From positions 620,001-684,000 of the forward strand of contig NZ_JAPFBJ010000003.1 in NCBI RefSeq assembly GCF_030867385.1: DNA of 64,000 nucleotides, in the 5' to 3' direction. Origin of the DNA: Sphingobium sp. DEHP117 (GTDB lineage: Bacteria > Pseudomonadota > Alphaproteobacteria > Sphingomonadales > Sphingomonadaceae). The position numbers were made by a program, and so were the translations under genes. Shown one piece after another: positions 44,370-52,960 of the stretch (positions are counted from its first letter, which is position 1; every line of letters begins with the position of its first letter). The notes under the pieces were generated by a model. It saw only the letters and a program-made list of their open reading frames with translations, was not told the DNA's origin and made no database searches.

Positions 44370-47300
44370 CTAGGCAGTCTCTGCCGCGCGGGCGCGTGCA
44401 GGAGACAAGGCGGCCTCATCGTGACCCGTGCCTTCGGCCGGTGCAGGGGTAGCAACCGACTTCGCATCGCTCTTGCCCGCATCTTTCCGCGTTATCGTAC
44501 GCCGCCACAGCCGCGCGACATCTTCCGGCAGCATCCAGGCGGCCGGGACAACGATCAGCGTCAGCATTGTCGAGGTGATGAGGCCGCCGATCACGATGAA
44601 GCCCATGGCATTGCGCCATTCGGAACCATCGGACGCAGCAAGCGCCACCGGGATCATCCCGAAAATGGCGGCGAAAGCCGTCATCAGCACCGGGCGCAGC
44701 CGTTCCGGCGCAGCTTGCGCCATTGCATCTGCCTGCGAAAGCCCGTCCTCCACAAGCTGGTTGGCGCGGTCGACGAGCAGGATGCCATTCTTCATCACAA
44801 TGCCCATCAGCGCCAGCAGCCCGATCTGGCCGAACAGGCTCATTTCCTGCCCGCCGATCAGCATGGCGATAAAGGCGCCCGAGAATGACAGGGGTGCCGT
44901 CAACATGATGAGGAAAGGCTGGCCAAAGCGGTCGAACTGGCTGGCCAGCACGATGTAGAGCGCGATCAGCGCCAGCAGGAAGGCAAAGCCGATAGCCGTT
45001 GCGGTTTCCGCCATGCGGCGCGCCTGCCCCTCCAGAACCAGTTCGATCCCAGGCGGCGGCGGATTGGCCGCAATGAGGGCGTCCATGGCATTCACGGCCG
45101 CCCCCAGCGACACTCCGGTAGCGCTGTTGGCCAGCACCGAGACCTTGCGGCCCCGGTCCTGGCGGTCAATCTGCACGGGGCCGGTCCCGATGCGCGGATC
45201 GGCCACCTGGCCCAGATCGACCAGCCGGCCGTCAAGACTGCGGGTCTGCAGGGTTGCCACCATGTCAGGCGACTGGCGCTGCGCTTCTTCGAGGCGCACC
45301 CTCACATCGTGACGACGGCCACCTTCTTCAAACGTGCCGGCCTCCACGCCGCCCAAAAGAATCCGGGTCGAGTTGGCAAGGTCGCGCGCCGAAACGCCAA
45401 GATCGGCAGCCCGCGTGCGGTCGATGCGCAACTGCAGTTCCGGCCGGCCGCCTTCATAGCTGGACCGGACGTCGGCGAACTCCGGCCGCGATTTCATCGC
45501 CGCCACCAGCCTTGCCGCATAGGCCTCGGCCTCAGCCAGATCGCGGCCCATCACCACCTGCTCGATCGCAGCCTGCCCGATGCCACCGCCTGAAACCCAG
45601 GGCACTTCCGAGGCAACGATCTCGTTGGCTTGGGGAATGGCCTGTCGCAGCGCAGCGCGGGCCTTGTCCATCACCTCCATCTGGTGGATCGACCTCGCCT
45701 GCTTGGGCGTGATGGCAATGTAGAACTCCAGTTCATTGCTGCGCTGGCGGCTGCCGGCCCCAACCGTCACGAACACCAGCTTCACGTCATCGATGGCGCG
45801 CAGCGCGGCGTCCGCCCGCGCCGCCGCCGCGCGCGCCCCGGCGATGCCCGTGCCCTGCGGCAGTTTCACCGTCGCCAGAAACTCGCTGCGGTCGGTGGAC
45901 GACATGAAGGTTGATGGCACCATGGAGGCCGCCACGCCGCCCACGACCAGGCTGCCCAGGGCGATAGCCATCACCAGCCGGCGCCGTTCCAGCGCCCAGC
46001 GCACGATACGGGCATAGCGGCGCTCCGTTCCCTGGTGGAAGGCTTCGATGCGCGCCAGCCACGGCCCGCCATGATCGCCGGCCTTCAGCAGGCGGGCTGC
46101 CAGCATCGGCGTGAGGGTGAAGGCGACCAGTAGCGAAACACTGACCGAAAAGACGATGGCAAGGCCATATTGGAAGAAGAAGCGGCCGACGATGCCTTCC
46201 ATGAAGGCGATGGGCACGAACACCGCCAGCGTGGCGAAGGTGCCGGCGAGCACGGCAAGCGCCACGCGCTTTGTCGCGGCAAAGGCCGCCGTGCGCGCAT
46301 CGGCACCTTCATCGATATCGCGCTGGATCGCTTCGGTCACCACGATCGCATCGTCGACCAGCAGACCGATCGCCACAGTGAGCGCCAGCAGCGTCATCAT
46401 GTTGATGGTGAGATCGAACGCGCCAAAGGCGATGAAGGTGGCGACCAACGAGGTCGGAATGGCGAGCGTGACGATGATCGTCGCCCGCCAGCTCAGCAGG
46501 AAAAAGAAGGTGACAAGCACCACCAGCACGATGGCAACGGCGATTTCGAACTGCACGTCCTTGATCGAGGATTCGATGAAGCGCGACGTGTCACGCGCGA
46601 CAACCATGCTGACGCCCGGCGGTGCTGATTTCGCCAGCGCCTCCACCTCGGCGCGGATGGCGCGGGCGACCTCGACGGTGTTGCGCCCGGATTGGCGCCG
46701 TACCTCGAGCGCCACCCCCGGCGCACCGTTCAACTGGGCGAAGCTGCGCTCGTCCTGCTGGCCATCCTCGATCCGGGCAACGTCGCGAACACGCACGGCG
46801 GCGCCGTTGGGCAGCCACTGGACGATAATGGCCCCGAATTCCTCGGGCGCGCGCGCCTCGGCCATGGTGCGGGCGCCCAGTTCCCGCGCCGCGCCGCCGA
46901 TCTCCAGGCGGCCGCCGGGCAGTTCGGCATTGCCGCCGCGCACCGCCCGCACCACATCGTCGGCTGTCACGCCAACCGCGCGCATGCGTGCGGCATCCAG
47001 CCAGATCCGCATCTCTCGCTCGCGCCCCCCGGCCAGGGTGACCGAGCCGACGCCGGGCACACGCTGGATGCGCTCCTTCACCACCTCGTCGGCATAGGTG
47101 GTGAGTTCGCGGATCGGCATGTCCCCGGACAGCATGATCGACAGGATCGGGCTGGCGTCCGGGTCGACCTTTTCGACCACGGGCGGGTCCGCGTCGGTGG
47201 GCAGACCGCGCAGGGCGATGCTCACCTTGTCGCGCACATCCTGCGCCTTCACATCGCCGTCTTCCTCCAGCTCGAACTCGAGAAACACCTGGGAGAGCCC

Positions 47301-47558
47301 CTCGGCACTCACCGAGCGCATCTGGCGCATGCCGGAGATGCTGTTCAGCTCCTCCTCCAGAACATCGCTTACCTCGGTTTCGATGGTGCCCGGCGCCGCG
47401 CCTTCCAGCGACGTGCTGACCGAGACATAGGGAAATTCGACACGCGGAAAGAGATCGACGCCAAGCCTAGTGAAGTTGATCAGGCCCAACACAACCAGCG
47501 CGCCGATCATCATCGTCGCAAACACCGGTCGGCGGATCGAGACATCAGCAAGCCACAT
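44370..47558 (-). CDS. RND efflux pump, inner-membrane permease (HAE1 type)
   Basis: Proton-driven RND transporter of 1062 residues with 12 predicted membrane segments and two large periplasmic loops. It begins WLADVSIRRPVFATMMIGAL, typical of the family. The fourth membrane segment has GLLVDDAIVVTEAIQRD with the paired aspartates of the proton relay, so it is of the hydrophobic/amphiphilic-drug type rather than a metal pump. It needs the adaptor coded just upstream and an outer-membrane channel from elsewhere in the genome. The cytoplasmic tail is extended and charged (about 40 residues). It is last in a four-gene operon; substrates are unknown. Confidence 0.93.
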   Translation of the reverse strand: MWLADVSIRRPVFATMMIGALVVLGLINFTRLGVDLFPRVEFPYVSVSTSLEGAAPGTIETEVSDVLEEELNSISGMRQMRSVSAEGLSQVFLEFELEEDGDVKAQDVRDKVSIALRGLPTDADPPVVEKVDPDASPILSIMLSGDMPIRELTTYADEVVKERIQRVPGVGSVTLAGGREREMRIWLDAARMRAVGVTADDVVRAVRGGNAELPGGRLEIGGAARELGARTMAEARAPEEFGAIIVQWLPNGAAVRVRDVARIEDGQQDERSFAQLNGAPGVALEVRRQSGRNTVEVARAIRAEVEALAKSAPPGVSMVVARDTSRFIESSIKDVQFEIAVAIVLVVLVTFFFLLSWRATIIVTLAIPTSLVATFIAFGAFDLTINMMTLLALTVAIGLLVDDAIVVTEAIQRDIDEGADARTAAFAATKRVALAVLAGTFATLAVFVPIAFMEGIVGRFFFQYGLAIVFSVSVSLLVAFTLTPMLAARLLKAGDHGGPWLARIEAFHQGTERRYARIVRWALERRRLVMAIALGSLVVGGVAASMVPSTFMSSTDRSEFLATVKLPQGTGIAGARAAAARADAALRAIDDVKLVFVTVGAGSRQRSNELEFYIAITPKQARSIHQMEVMDKARAALRQAIPQANEIVASEVPWVSGGGIGQAAIEQVVMGRDLAEAEAYAARLVAAMKSRPEFADVRSSYEGGRPELQLRIDRTRAADLGVSARDLANSTRILLGGVEAGTFEEGGRRHDVRVRLEEAQRQSPDMVATLQTRSLDGRLVDLGQVADPRIGTGPVQIDRQDRGRKVSVLANSATGVSLGAAVNAMDALIAANPPPPGIELVLEGQARRMAETATAIGFAFLLALIALYIVLASQFDRFGQPFLIMLTAPLSFSGAFIAMLIGGQEMSLFGQIGLLALMGIVMKNGILLVDRANQLVEDGLSQADAMAQAAPERLRPVLMTAFAAIFGMIPVALAASDGSEWRNAMGFIVIGGLITSTMLTLIVVPAAWMLPEDVARLWRRTITRKDAGKSDAKSVATPAPAEGTGHDEAALSPARARAAETA

Positions 47559-47570
47559 GGCGGCGCCCTC

Positions 47571-48731
47571 CTACCGCGCGCCCGGCGCGCTGCCGGCCGC
47601 AGGACCCGGCCGCGCATCTGTCGCGCGCACGCGCACCTTTGCCCCATCAGCCAGCGTGGCCGGCGGATCGAGCACGACCTTCTCGCCGGCCGCCACGCCC
47701 TCCAGGATCCGCACGCGGTCAAGATCGACATCGACGGTCTTGACCGCGCGGCGCCGGACCGTGTCACCTGCCAGCACGAACAGATGCACATTGGCACCGT
47801 CTCCGCGCAGGGCACGGCGCGGCACGATGATCGCCTCGACCGGGTCGGTGATGATCTCGGCCACTACCGACACACCGCTGTTGATCGCATAGCCCGGGTT
47901 GCGCACCGGCAGCCGCACCTCCACCGTGCGCGCCTTGGGGTCGATGAAATCGTTTATGATGTAGACTTCGCTGGGCAGCGGTTCGGGCTGGCCGGTGATG
48001 AACAGCCGCGCCGGCTGGCCCTTGCGCAGGTCCGCCACTCGGGCTTCGGGCACGGCGACGATGGCTGCCACCACGCGCAGTTCCTGCAGCTGCAGCGCCG
48101 CAGATTGCCCGCCCATCGAGAAGCGACTGTTGAGGAACATGCCCTCGTCCACCATGCGCTGGGTGACGACGCCGTCGTAGGGGGCGCGCAGGACGGTGTC
48201 GGCCAGCGCCTGCTGCGCCGTCGCCAGCGCCGCACGGGCCTGGTCGCGGCGGGCGCGCGCCACGTCGCGCGCGGCTTCCGCCTCGTCGAGCCGGGCGGCT
48301 GGCGCAAATCCGCTTGCTTTCAGTTCCCGCACCCGCTGGTAGGCCCGCTCGGTCTGCACCGCCTCGGCCTCGGCCAGGCGCACGGCCGCTTCGGCTTCGC
48401 TGGCACGGCGCTGATAATCGGCCTGCCTGATGCGCAGCAAGGGCTGACCTTTGCTGACGCGGTCGCCGACGCGCACGAACACGCGGTCCACCGGCCCTTC
48501 TACCAGCGCGGTCACGTTGCTCGTCTGCATCGCAGCAACCGTGCCCGATGCGCGCACCGGTAGGGACAGTTGCTCGGCGCGCGCAGGAGCGGCCTGCACT
48601 TCGATCGCCCGGGGCGCAGCCGCCGGCGCATCTTCCGGCTTGGGCTCCGACGAGCAGCCGGCTAGCGCCAGAATGGCCGCGCACAGACCAGCGGCACGCG
48701 CAGCATTCCGTTTCCACACAGCATCAAGCAC
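47571..48731 (-). CDS. RND efflux periplasmic adaptor (membrane fusion protein)
   Basis: Lipid-anchored adaptor of about 386 residues that links the RND pump to an outer-membrane channel. The signal ends at lipobox ALAGC. Next come a barrel/lipoyl half (VRASGTVAAMQTSNVTALVEG), an alpha-helical hairpin (SEAEAAVRLAEAEAVQTERAYQ, in part), the second lipoyl half (LRAPYDGVVTQRMVDEG) and the beta-barrel. The start is taken as GTG 48731, with GGGGAG 9 bases upstream; TTG 48734 is possible. It overlaps the thioesterase stop by 8 bases, and its stop lies 12 bp before the pump gene. Confidence 0.88.
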   Translation of the reverse strand: MLDAVWKRNAARAAGLCAAILALAGCSSEPKPEDAPAAAPRAIEVQAAPARAEQLSLPVRASGTVAAMQTSNVTALVEGPVDRVFVRVGDRVSKGQPLLRIRQADYQRRASEAEAAVRLAEAEAVQTERAYQRVRELKASGFAPAARLDEAEAARDVARARRDQARAALATAQQALADTVLRAPYDGVVTQRMVDEGMFLNSRFSMGGQSAALQLQELRVVAAIVAVPEARVADLRKGQPARLFITGQPEPLPSEVYIINDFIDPKARTVEVRLPVRNPGYAINSGVSVVAEIITDPVEAIIVPRRALRGDGANVHLFVLAGDTVRRRAVKTVDVDLDRVRILEGVAAGEKVVLDPPATLADGAKVRVRATDARPGPAAGSAPGAR

Positions 48732-49143
48732 CAAGATAGGCTCCCCGGCCGGACGCCAGCAGGTCCCCGGCTTCACTTTCTACCGTTGTATCGGCGACGC
48801 TCAGCCGCTTGCCGATCTTGACGACCCGGCTTCGCGCCAGAATTCGGCCTGCCAATGCCGGGCGATGATAATCGACCCTAAGATCAGCTGTCGCCTGCGC
48901 GAGACCACCGGCCGCCAGCACGGCATAGAGCCCGCCCAGATCGATGAGCGAGGCGAGCACGCCGCCATGCGCCGCGCCGATCGCCGGATTCGACACCAGA
49001 TCGTCGCGCCACGGCATGGCGATCACGATGCCCGCCGGTGATGCCGACACGAGATCTAGGCCCAGCCAGCGATGGAAGGGGGCGATGTGCAGCGCCGCCT
49101 GCAACCCTTCGATGGTGGTCAAGGCGCTCCGGTCAACGGACAT
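48724..49143 (-). CDS. PaaI-family hotdog thioesterase
   Basis: Cytosolic acyl-CoA thioesterase-like protein of 139 residues. The hotdog signature NPAIGAAHGGVLASLIDLGG contains the N/H/GG pattern of the PaaI active site, followed by TADLRVDYHRPA. The ATG at 49143 is supported by an 11-base overlap with the end of the hydrolase gene. Lying between a hydrolase and an efflux pump, it may act on a CoA thioester of the compound the island handles; this is inference. Confidence 0.85.
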   Translation of the reverse strand: MSVDRSALTTIEGLQAALHIAPFHRWLGLDLVSASPAGIVIAMPWRDDLVSNPAIGAAHGGVLASLIDLGGLYAVLAAGGLAQATADLRVDYHRPALAGRILARSRVVKIGKRLSVADTTVESEAGDLLASGRGAYLGA

Positions 49144-50011
49144 CTGCAGTTTCCGATCGAGTCTGTGCGTCGCGGAGAAAACCCACGATGGCTTCGGCGA
49201 ACGCATCGTTGCGGTCTCCCACCACCATGTGGCCGGCGCCGGCGATGTCGGTGAAGCGGGCGTGCGGCACAAGTTCAAGGAACGCCCCCGCCCCTTCTGG
49301 CGACACCAGATCGCTGGAACCGCCACGGATCAGATGCACTGGACAGGAAAGCCCTGCAGCTGCATCGCCAAGCCGCTCCATGCGGGCTTCGCCCCGGCTC
49401 GACATCACCGAGGTGATGAAGCGCGGGTCCCAATGCCAGCGCCAGCGCCCGTCGGCGCCCTCCCGCAGATAGGGCGCGATCCGCTCTACCGGTGTCCGCC
49501 GGCCTTCCCTCGGGCGATAGATGTCAACAATGTTGGCGGCCTCCTCGGGCGAAGCGAAGCCGCTTTCAAGATGGGCCGCCATGAAGCCCATCACCCGAGC
49601 AACGCCGGCGGGCTCCATGTTGGGCGCGATGTCGACGAGGGTGAGCGAGGCAAAGCTGCCCGGCCTGATCTCGCCTTCGGCAATCAGCCCGGACAGCCCG
49701 CCCAGCGAGGCGCCGACGAGCGCGGGGGGCGTGCCCAGCCGGTCCGCCACGCGAAGAAGATCGTCTGCAAAATCCTCGATGCGATAATGGCCCGAAGGCG
49801 CCCAGTCGCTTTCGCCATGACCGCGCAGATCGATTGCAATGGCTCGAAATCCCGCAGCCGCGAGCCGTTCCTGCGTGCGGCGCCAGCTCAACCGTGTCTG
49901 CCCGCCGCCATGCGCCAGCAATACCGGTGGTGAGCCAGCCTCCCCAACAGCATCCGCCGCGAGCAACTGCCCTTCGGCTCCGGAGAATATGATCCGCTGA
50001 ATCAAGCACAC
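49133..50011 (-). CDS. Alpha/beta hydrolase
   Basis: Hydrolase of 292 residues. The oxyanion region is LLAHGGGQTRLSW, the nucleophile elbow GASLGG with Ser, the acid in RGGSSDLVSPEGA, and the catalytic His in GAGHMVVGD. DLRGHGESD is typical of the esterase/epoxide hydrolase branch. It is first in the operon hydrolase-thioesterase-adaptor-pump. The start is a GTG at 50011 with a poor ribosome-binding site, so a slightly shorter product is possible. Substrate unknown; ester or lactone hydrolysis is likely. Confidence 0.86.
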   Translation of the reverse strand: MCLIQRIIFSGAEGQLLAADAVGEAGSPPVLLAHGGGQTRLSWRRTQERLAAAGFRAIAIDLRGHGESDWAPSGHYRIEDFADDLLRVADRLGTPPALVGASLGGLSGLIAEGEIRPGSFASLTLVDIAPNMEPAGVARVMGFMAAHLESGFASPEEAANIVDIYRPREGRRTPVERIAPYLREGADGRWRWHWDPRFITSVMSSRGEARMERLGDAAAGLSCPVHLIRGGSSDLVSPEGAGAFLELVPHARFTDIAGAGHMVVGDRNDAFAEAIVGFLRDAQTRSETADVR

Positions 50012-50048
50012 GTCTTTCTGTATATCGCCTTACAATAAAGCGCCTTGC

Positions 50049-50082
50049 CATATCGTCAATGCCCGAGCATGATGACGATATG
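50049..50082. promoter_or_regulatory. 10-bp perfect inverted repeat, probable MarR operator
   Basis: CATATCGTCA (50049-50058) and TGACGATATG (50073-50082) flank 14 bp between the divergent hydrolase and marR genes. The right arm includes the ATG at 50080. It is in the right place for the MarR protein to repress both directions. Confidence 0.75.
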
Positions 50083-50556
50083 CCGCTGCGTGCGATTTCG
50101 ACAAAACAGGACCCGGCCCAGCCGTTGCTGACGCCGCGTGACGACATCATCTTCCGGATGGAGGAGATCACGCGCGCCCTGCGACAAGCCTTTGAGCGCC
50201 GCATCGCCCACACCGGGCTGACAAGGACGCAATGGCGGATCATTGCCTATCTTCTCCGGCAACAGGGCCTGACCCAATCAGATCTAGCCCGCCTGCTTGA
50301 CCTGGAGCGCGCCACGGTCGGACAGGCGATCGACCGCCTTGAAGAACTGGCCCTGGTGGAAAGGCGACCGCATCACACTGACCGCAGAGTGTGGCAGGTG
50401 CATCTTCGCGACGCGGCCTATCAACTGGTGCCGCTGCTGCGCCATGAGGCGGATCGGCTGCACGATCAAACCTGGGCAGGCATATCCGACGACGAGATGG
50501 AAACGCTGGACAGGATTCTGAGTAAAATTGCAGCCAGTTTGGTAAAGTCTGAGTGA
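50080..50556 (+). CDS. MarR-family regulator of the efflux operon
   Basis: Winged-helix repressor of 158 residues. The DNA-binding domain is LTRTQWRIIAYLLRQQGLTQSDLARLL followed by the wing LEELALVERRPHHTDRRVW with the typical D-R motif. It is divergent from the hydrolase-thioesterase-RND operon, and the inverted repeat overlaps its own start, so autorepression and control of the pump are likely. The ATG at 50080 is chosen because it lies at the operator edge and leaves a normal length; 50059 is the longest alternative. Confidence 0.88.
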   Translation: MPLRAISTKQDPAQPLLTPRDDIIFRMEEITRALRQAFERRIAHTGLTRTQWRIIAYLLRQQGLTQSDLARLLDLERATVGQAIDRLEELALVERRPHHTDRRVWQVHLRDAAYQLVPLLRHEADRLHDQTWAGISDDEMETLDRILSKIAASLVKSE

Positions 50557-51034
50557 GCGTCCAGTCAGCAACAGCAAAGGAAGCAACAATCCTTCAGTAT
50601 TTCTGCAAAGCGGGCAACGTTTCTGATGGCACGGCGATGCGCTGCGAAATTCTACGCCATTGCCGCCAATCCCTGCCCCCTTTATCCGTTTCTCGTCACT
50701 GCCCCATTCGATTGTCTGAAGTTCTCATAAGTCTCTGAAAATCCTATAATAAGCACCCATTTTGACGGCCATCTTCCGACTGAGAGGCCGTCAGAATGCT
50801 ACGCTTTTGATTTCCTTAAGAAAACTGCCAGAAAAATATTTTTGTGGTTCCGGCATCTATCGAGGTCAACCGGCCCGCAGACCCAGCTTCTTGGCTGCCC
50901 GGCATCACTCACACGGATGTCCGAAAGGACCGTCATTCATACGTAGCAGGACTCAGCCGTCGGATCGAGCGGCCTTGCTCAGTTTAGATGTTTGGCTGCG
51001 GCTAGACCCCACCAATTGTCGACGACCAGAACGC
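50557..51034. other. Island junction III: diverged guaA-like site with the same layout as junction II
   Basis: No gene is supported. On the minus strand 50715-50704 reads T-I-E-W, a guaA-like ending that is diverged after W. TGACGGCC (50763-50770) and GGCCGTCA (50786-50793) are an inverted repeat. CATCTATCG is at 50854-50862 (156 bp after the core) and GGACCGTCA at 50927-50935, 73 bp further, against 72 bp in junction II. The intervening A/T-rich block also aligns (TTAAGAAAA here, TTGAGAAAA there). It separates the efflux island from the defence-like island. Confidence 0.6.
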
Positions 51035-51069
51035 TTGACGAACATCAGACACAACGATATTGTTGTGTC
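51035..51069 (+). promoter_or_regulatory. Promoter with palindromic operator, leaderless start of the seven-gene operon
   Basis: TTGACG (51035-51040) and TATTGT (51058-51063) are 17 bp apart. GACACAAC (51048-51055) and GTTGTGTC (51062-51069) form a perfect 8-bp inverted repeat over the -10 and abut the ATG at 51070. No ribosome-binding site precedes the ATG, so a leaderless message is likely. The HTH protein of the operon is the obvious candidate to bind the palindrome. Confidence 0.6.
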
Positions 51070-51507
51070 ATGCTTCCCGATGCGGATCCTTTGACCGGCT
51101 ACCTGCCCTTCGGTGTGCACGACGCTTCCTGGAGCGAGGTTGCGCCTCGCTTTAGCTTGAACGGCCATCGCGCACGCTTGGTTGGCGGCTTACTGGCGGC
51201 GCTACAGAACCTTGCGGGTGCAGGCTGCCGTTCGGTTCTGCTCGACGGAAGCTTCGTTTCATTAAAGGACCTGCCGGAGGACTATGATGGAGCTTGGGAT
51301 ACCAATGGGGTTGATCCCTACCGACTCGATCCCGTTCTGCTCGACTTCACAAACGCACGCGCTGCGATGAAGTCCAAGTATCTGGGCGAGCTCTTTCCGG
51401 CGACTGCGTCAGCCGCCCCGGGCATCCTCTACCGCGACTTCTTCATGAAGGACCGCAACGGGGTGCCGAAGGGCGTGGTCAACATCGACCTTGGGAGCCT
51501 GCCATGA
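51070..51507 (+). CDS. DUF6932 nucleotidyltransferase-like protein
   Basis: Protein of 145 residues matching the DUF6932 family. The stretch VLLDGSFVSLKDLPEDYDGAW (in part) has GS followed by D-x-D, the arrangement of minimal nucleotidyltransferases such as MenT or MNT toxins. It is first in the operon and overlaps the next gene by ATGA. The pairing with an HTH-peptidase protein resembles a toxin-antitoxin or defence module in which the nucleotidyltransferase is the effector; this is inference. Confidence 0.75.
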   Translation: MLPDADPLTGYLPFGVHDASWSEVAPRFSLNGHRARLVGGLLAALQNLAGAGCRSVLLDGSFVSLKDLPEDYDGAWDTNGVDPYRLDPVLLDFTNARAAMKSKYLGELFPATASAAPGILYRDFFMKDRNGVPKGVVNIDLGSLP

Positions 51508-52952
51508 TTACCAATGAACGGCAGTACAAGATCACTCGCAGCGAAGCTGATCGCTTCCGCAAGGCGATCAGCGAACTTGCCAGGGCGCCGGCGCGTGCAG
51601 ATGTGCATCCGCGTCTGTTGCAGGCTGAGCGCGAGGCAATGGAAAGTCAGCTCGCTGACCTTCAGGCCGAGATCGCTGAATATGATCGTCTGAAGTCAGC
51701 CGATCTTTCGGTTATCTCTATCAACTCGTTCGACGAGTTGGCCGATGGCCTCATCAAAGCACGCATTGCCGGCGGATTAAGCCAAAAGGCGCTGGCCGAC
51801 CGGCTTGGCCTGAAGGAGCAGCAGATTCAGCGCTACGAGGCGGAACGCTACGCGTCCGCCAGCTATCAGCGTCTGCGCGAGATCGCGAACGCGCTCGGCG
51901 TTCGCATCAAGAACGACATCCTGCTGCCGGTTGCGCCGAACAGCTTTGGCGGGCTGGTCAGCAAGTTGCGGCAGGTCGGGCTCGAACGCGACTTTTTACT
52001 ATCACGGCTGCTGCCTTCGCCCGACGCCGCCCGTGCCAGTGGCGAAGTTGGAAGCGATGATGACGACTATGCGCTGACTTCAAAAGCGGGCGCGGTTTTA
52101 GAGCGCGTGTTTGGCTGGACTCGCGACAACATGTTTGGAGCACAGGCGCTCATCGCGCCGCGCTTTGCCGCGGCCGAAGCGCGGTTCAAAATGCCTGCTA
52201 ATCGCGCGCGCGCGTCGACCAGCCTCTATGCCGCCTACGCCAACTACTTGGCGGTCGTCGCGCTGAAAGGTGCGCGTTCGCTACCAAAGAGCGAAATCCC
52301 GATCGACGCGGCGGCTATGCATCGCTGCATCCTGGATCAGCACGAGACTGTCGATCTCAGAAGCGCACTTCACACCGCCTGGGACCTGGGCGTTGTCGTG
52401 CTGCCGCTCCGCGACCGCGGCGCCTTCCACGGCGCATGCTGGCGCTACGAGGGACGCAACGTCGTCGTGTTAAAGCAAACCTCGAAGCACGAGGCGCGCT
52501 GGCTGTTTGATCTCCTGCACGAGCTTTTCCACGCTGGCCAGCGCCCTGAAGCTGAAGCGCTGGAGGTGATCGAGGCAGACGAAACCTCTGCCGAGCGGCG
52601 TAATTCAGATGAGGAGATCGCCGCCAGTCAGTTTGCCGGTGAGGTCGTGCTCGACGGTAAGGCTGAGACCCTCGCTCAGGCTTGCGTTCAAGCGGCCCGC
52701 AATTCCGTAGAGCGGCTGAAGAGCGTCGTTCCCACCATCGCGGCGAACAACGGGGTCAGCGTCGGCGCACTCGCAAACTACCTCGCCTTTCGGCTCTCCT
52801 GGCAAGGCGTGAATTGGTGGGGCACGGCGGCCAATCTTCAGGCCGACGACGGTGACCCCTGGACAATCGCGCGCGACGTCTTCGTCGAACGCTTTCCCTA
52901 CGAAATCGACAACGAGCTCGATCGGCAGCTGCTCGATCGCGCCCTTCATTGA
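51504..52952 (+). CDS. XRE helix-turn-helix and ImmA/IrrE metallopeptidase protein
   Basis: Regulator-protease of 482 residues. An N-terminal coiled coil (about 15-65) is followed by a XRE helix-turn-helix at 80-135 (ARIAGGLSQKALADRLGLKE) and a C-terminal ImmA/IrrE-type domain with the zinc motif HELFH at 339-343. Proteins with this layout cleave partner repressors or antitoxins in response to damage or phage. It overlaps the DUF6932 gene by ATGA and is followed 8 bp later by DUF4186. It may also bind the palindrome upstream of the operon. Confidence 0.85.
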   Translation: MITNERQYKITRSEADRFRKAISELARAPARADVHPRLLQAEREAMESQLADLQAEIAEYDRLKSADLSVISINSFDELADGLIKARIAGGLSQKALADRLGLKEQQIQRYEAERYASASYQRLREIANALGVRIKNDILLPVAPNSFGGLVSKLRQVGLERDFLLSRLLPSPDAARASGEVGSDDDDYALTSKAGAVLERVFGWTRDNMFGAQALIAPRFAAAEARFKMPANRARASTSLYAAYANYLAVVALKGARSLPKSEIPIDAAAMHRCILDQHETVDLRSALHTAWDLGVVVLPLRDRGAFHGACWRYEGRNVVVLKQTSKHEARWLFDLLHELFHAGQRPEAEALEVIEADETSAERRNSDEEIAASQFAGEVVLDGKAETLAQACVQAARNSVERLKSVVPTIAANNGVSVGALANYLAFRLSWQGVNWWGTAANLQADDGDPWTIARDVFVERFPYEIDNELDRQLLDRALH

Positions 52953-52960
52953 GGTTTGAA

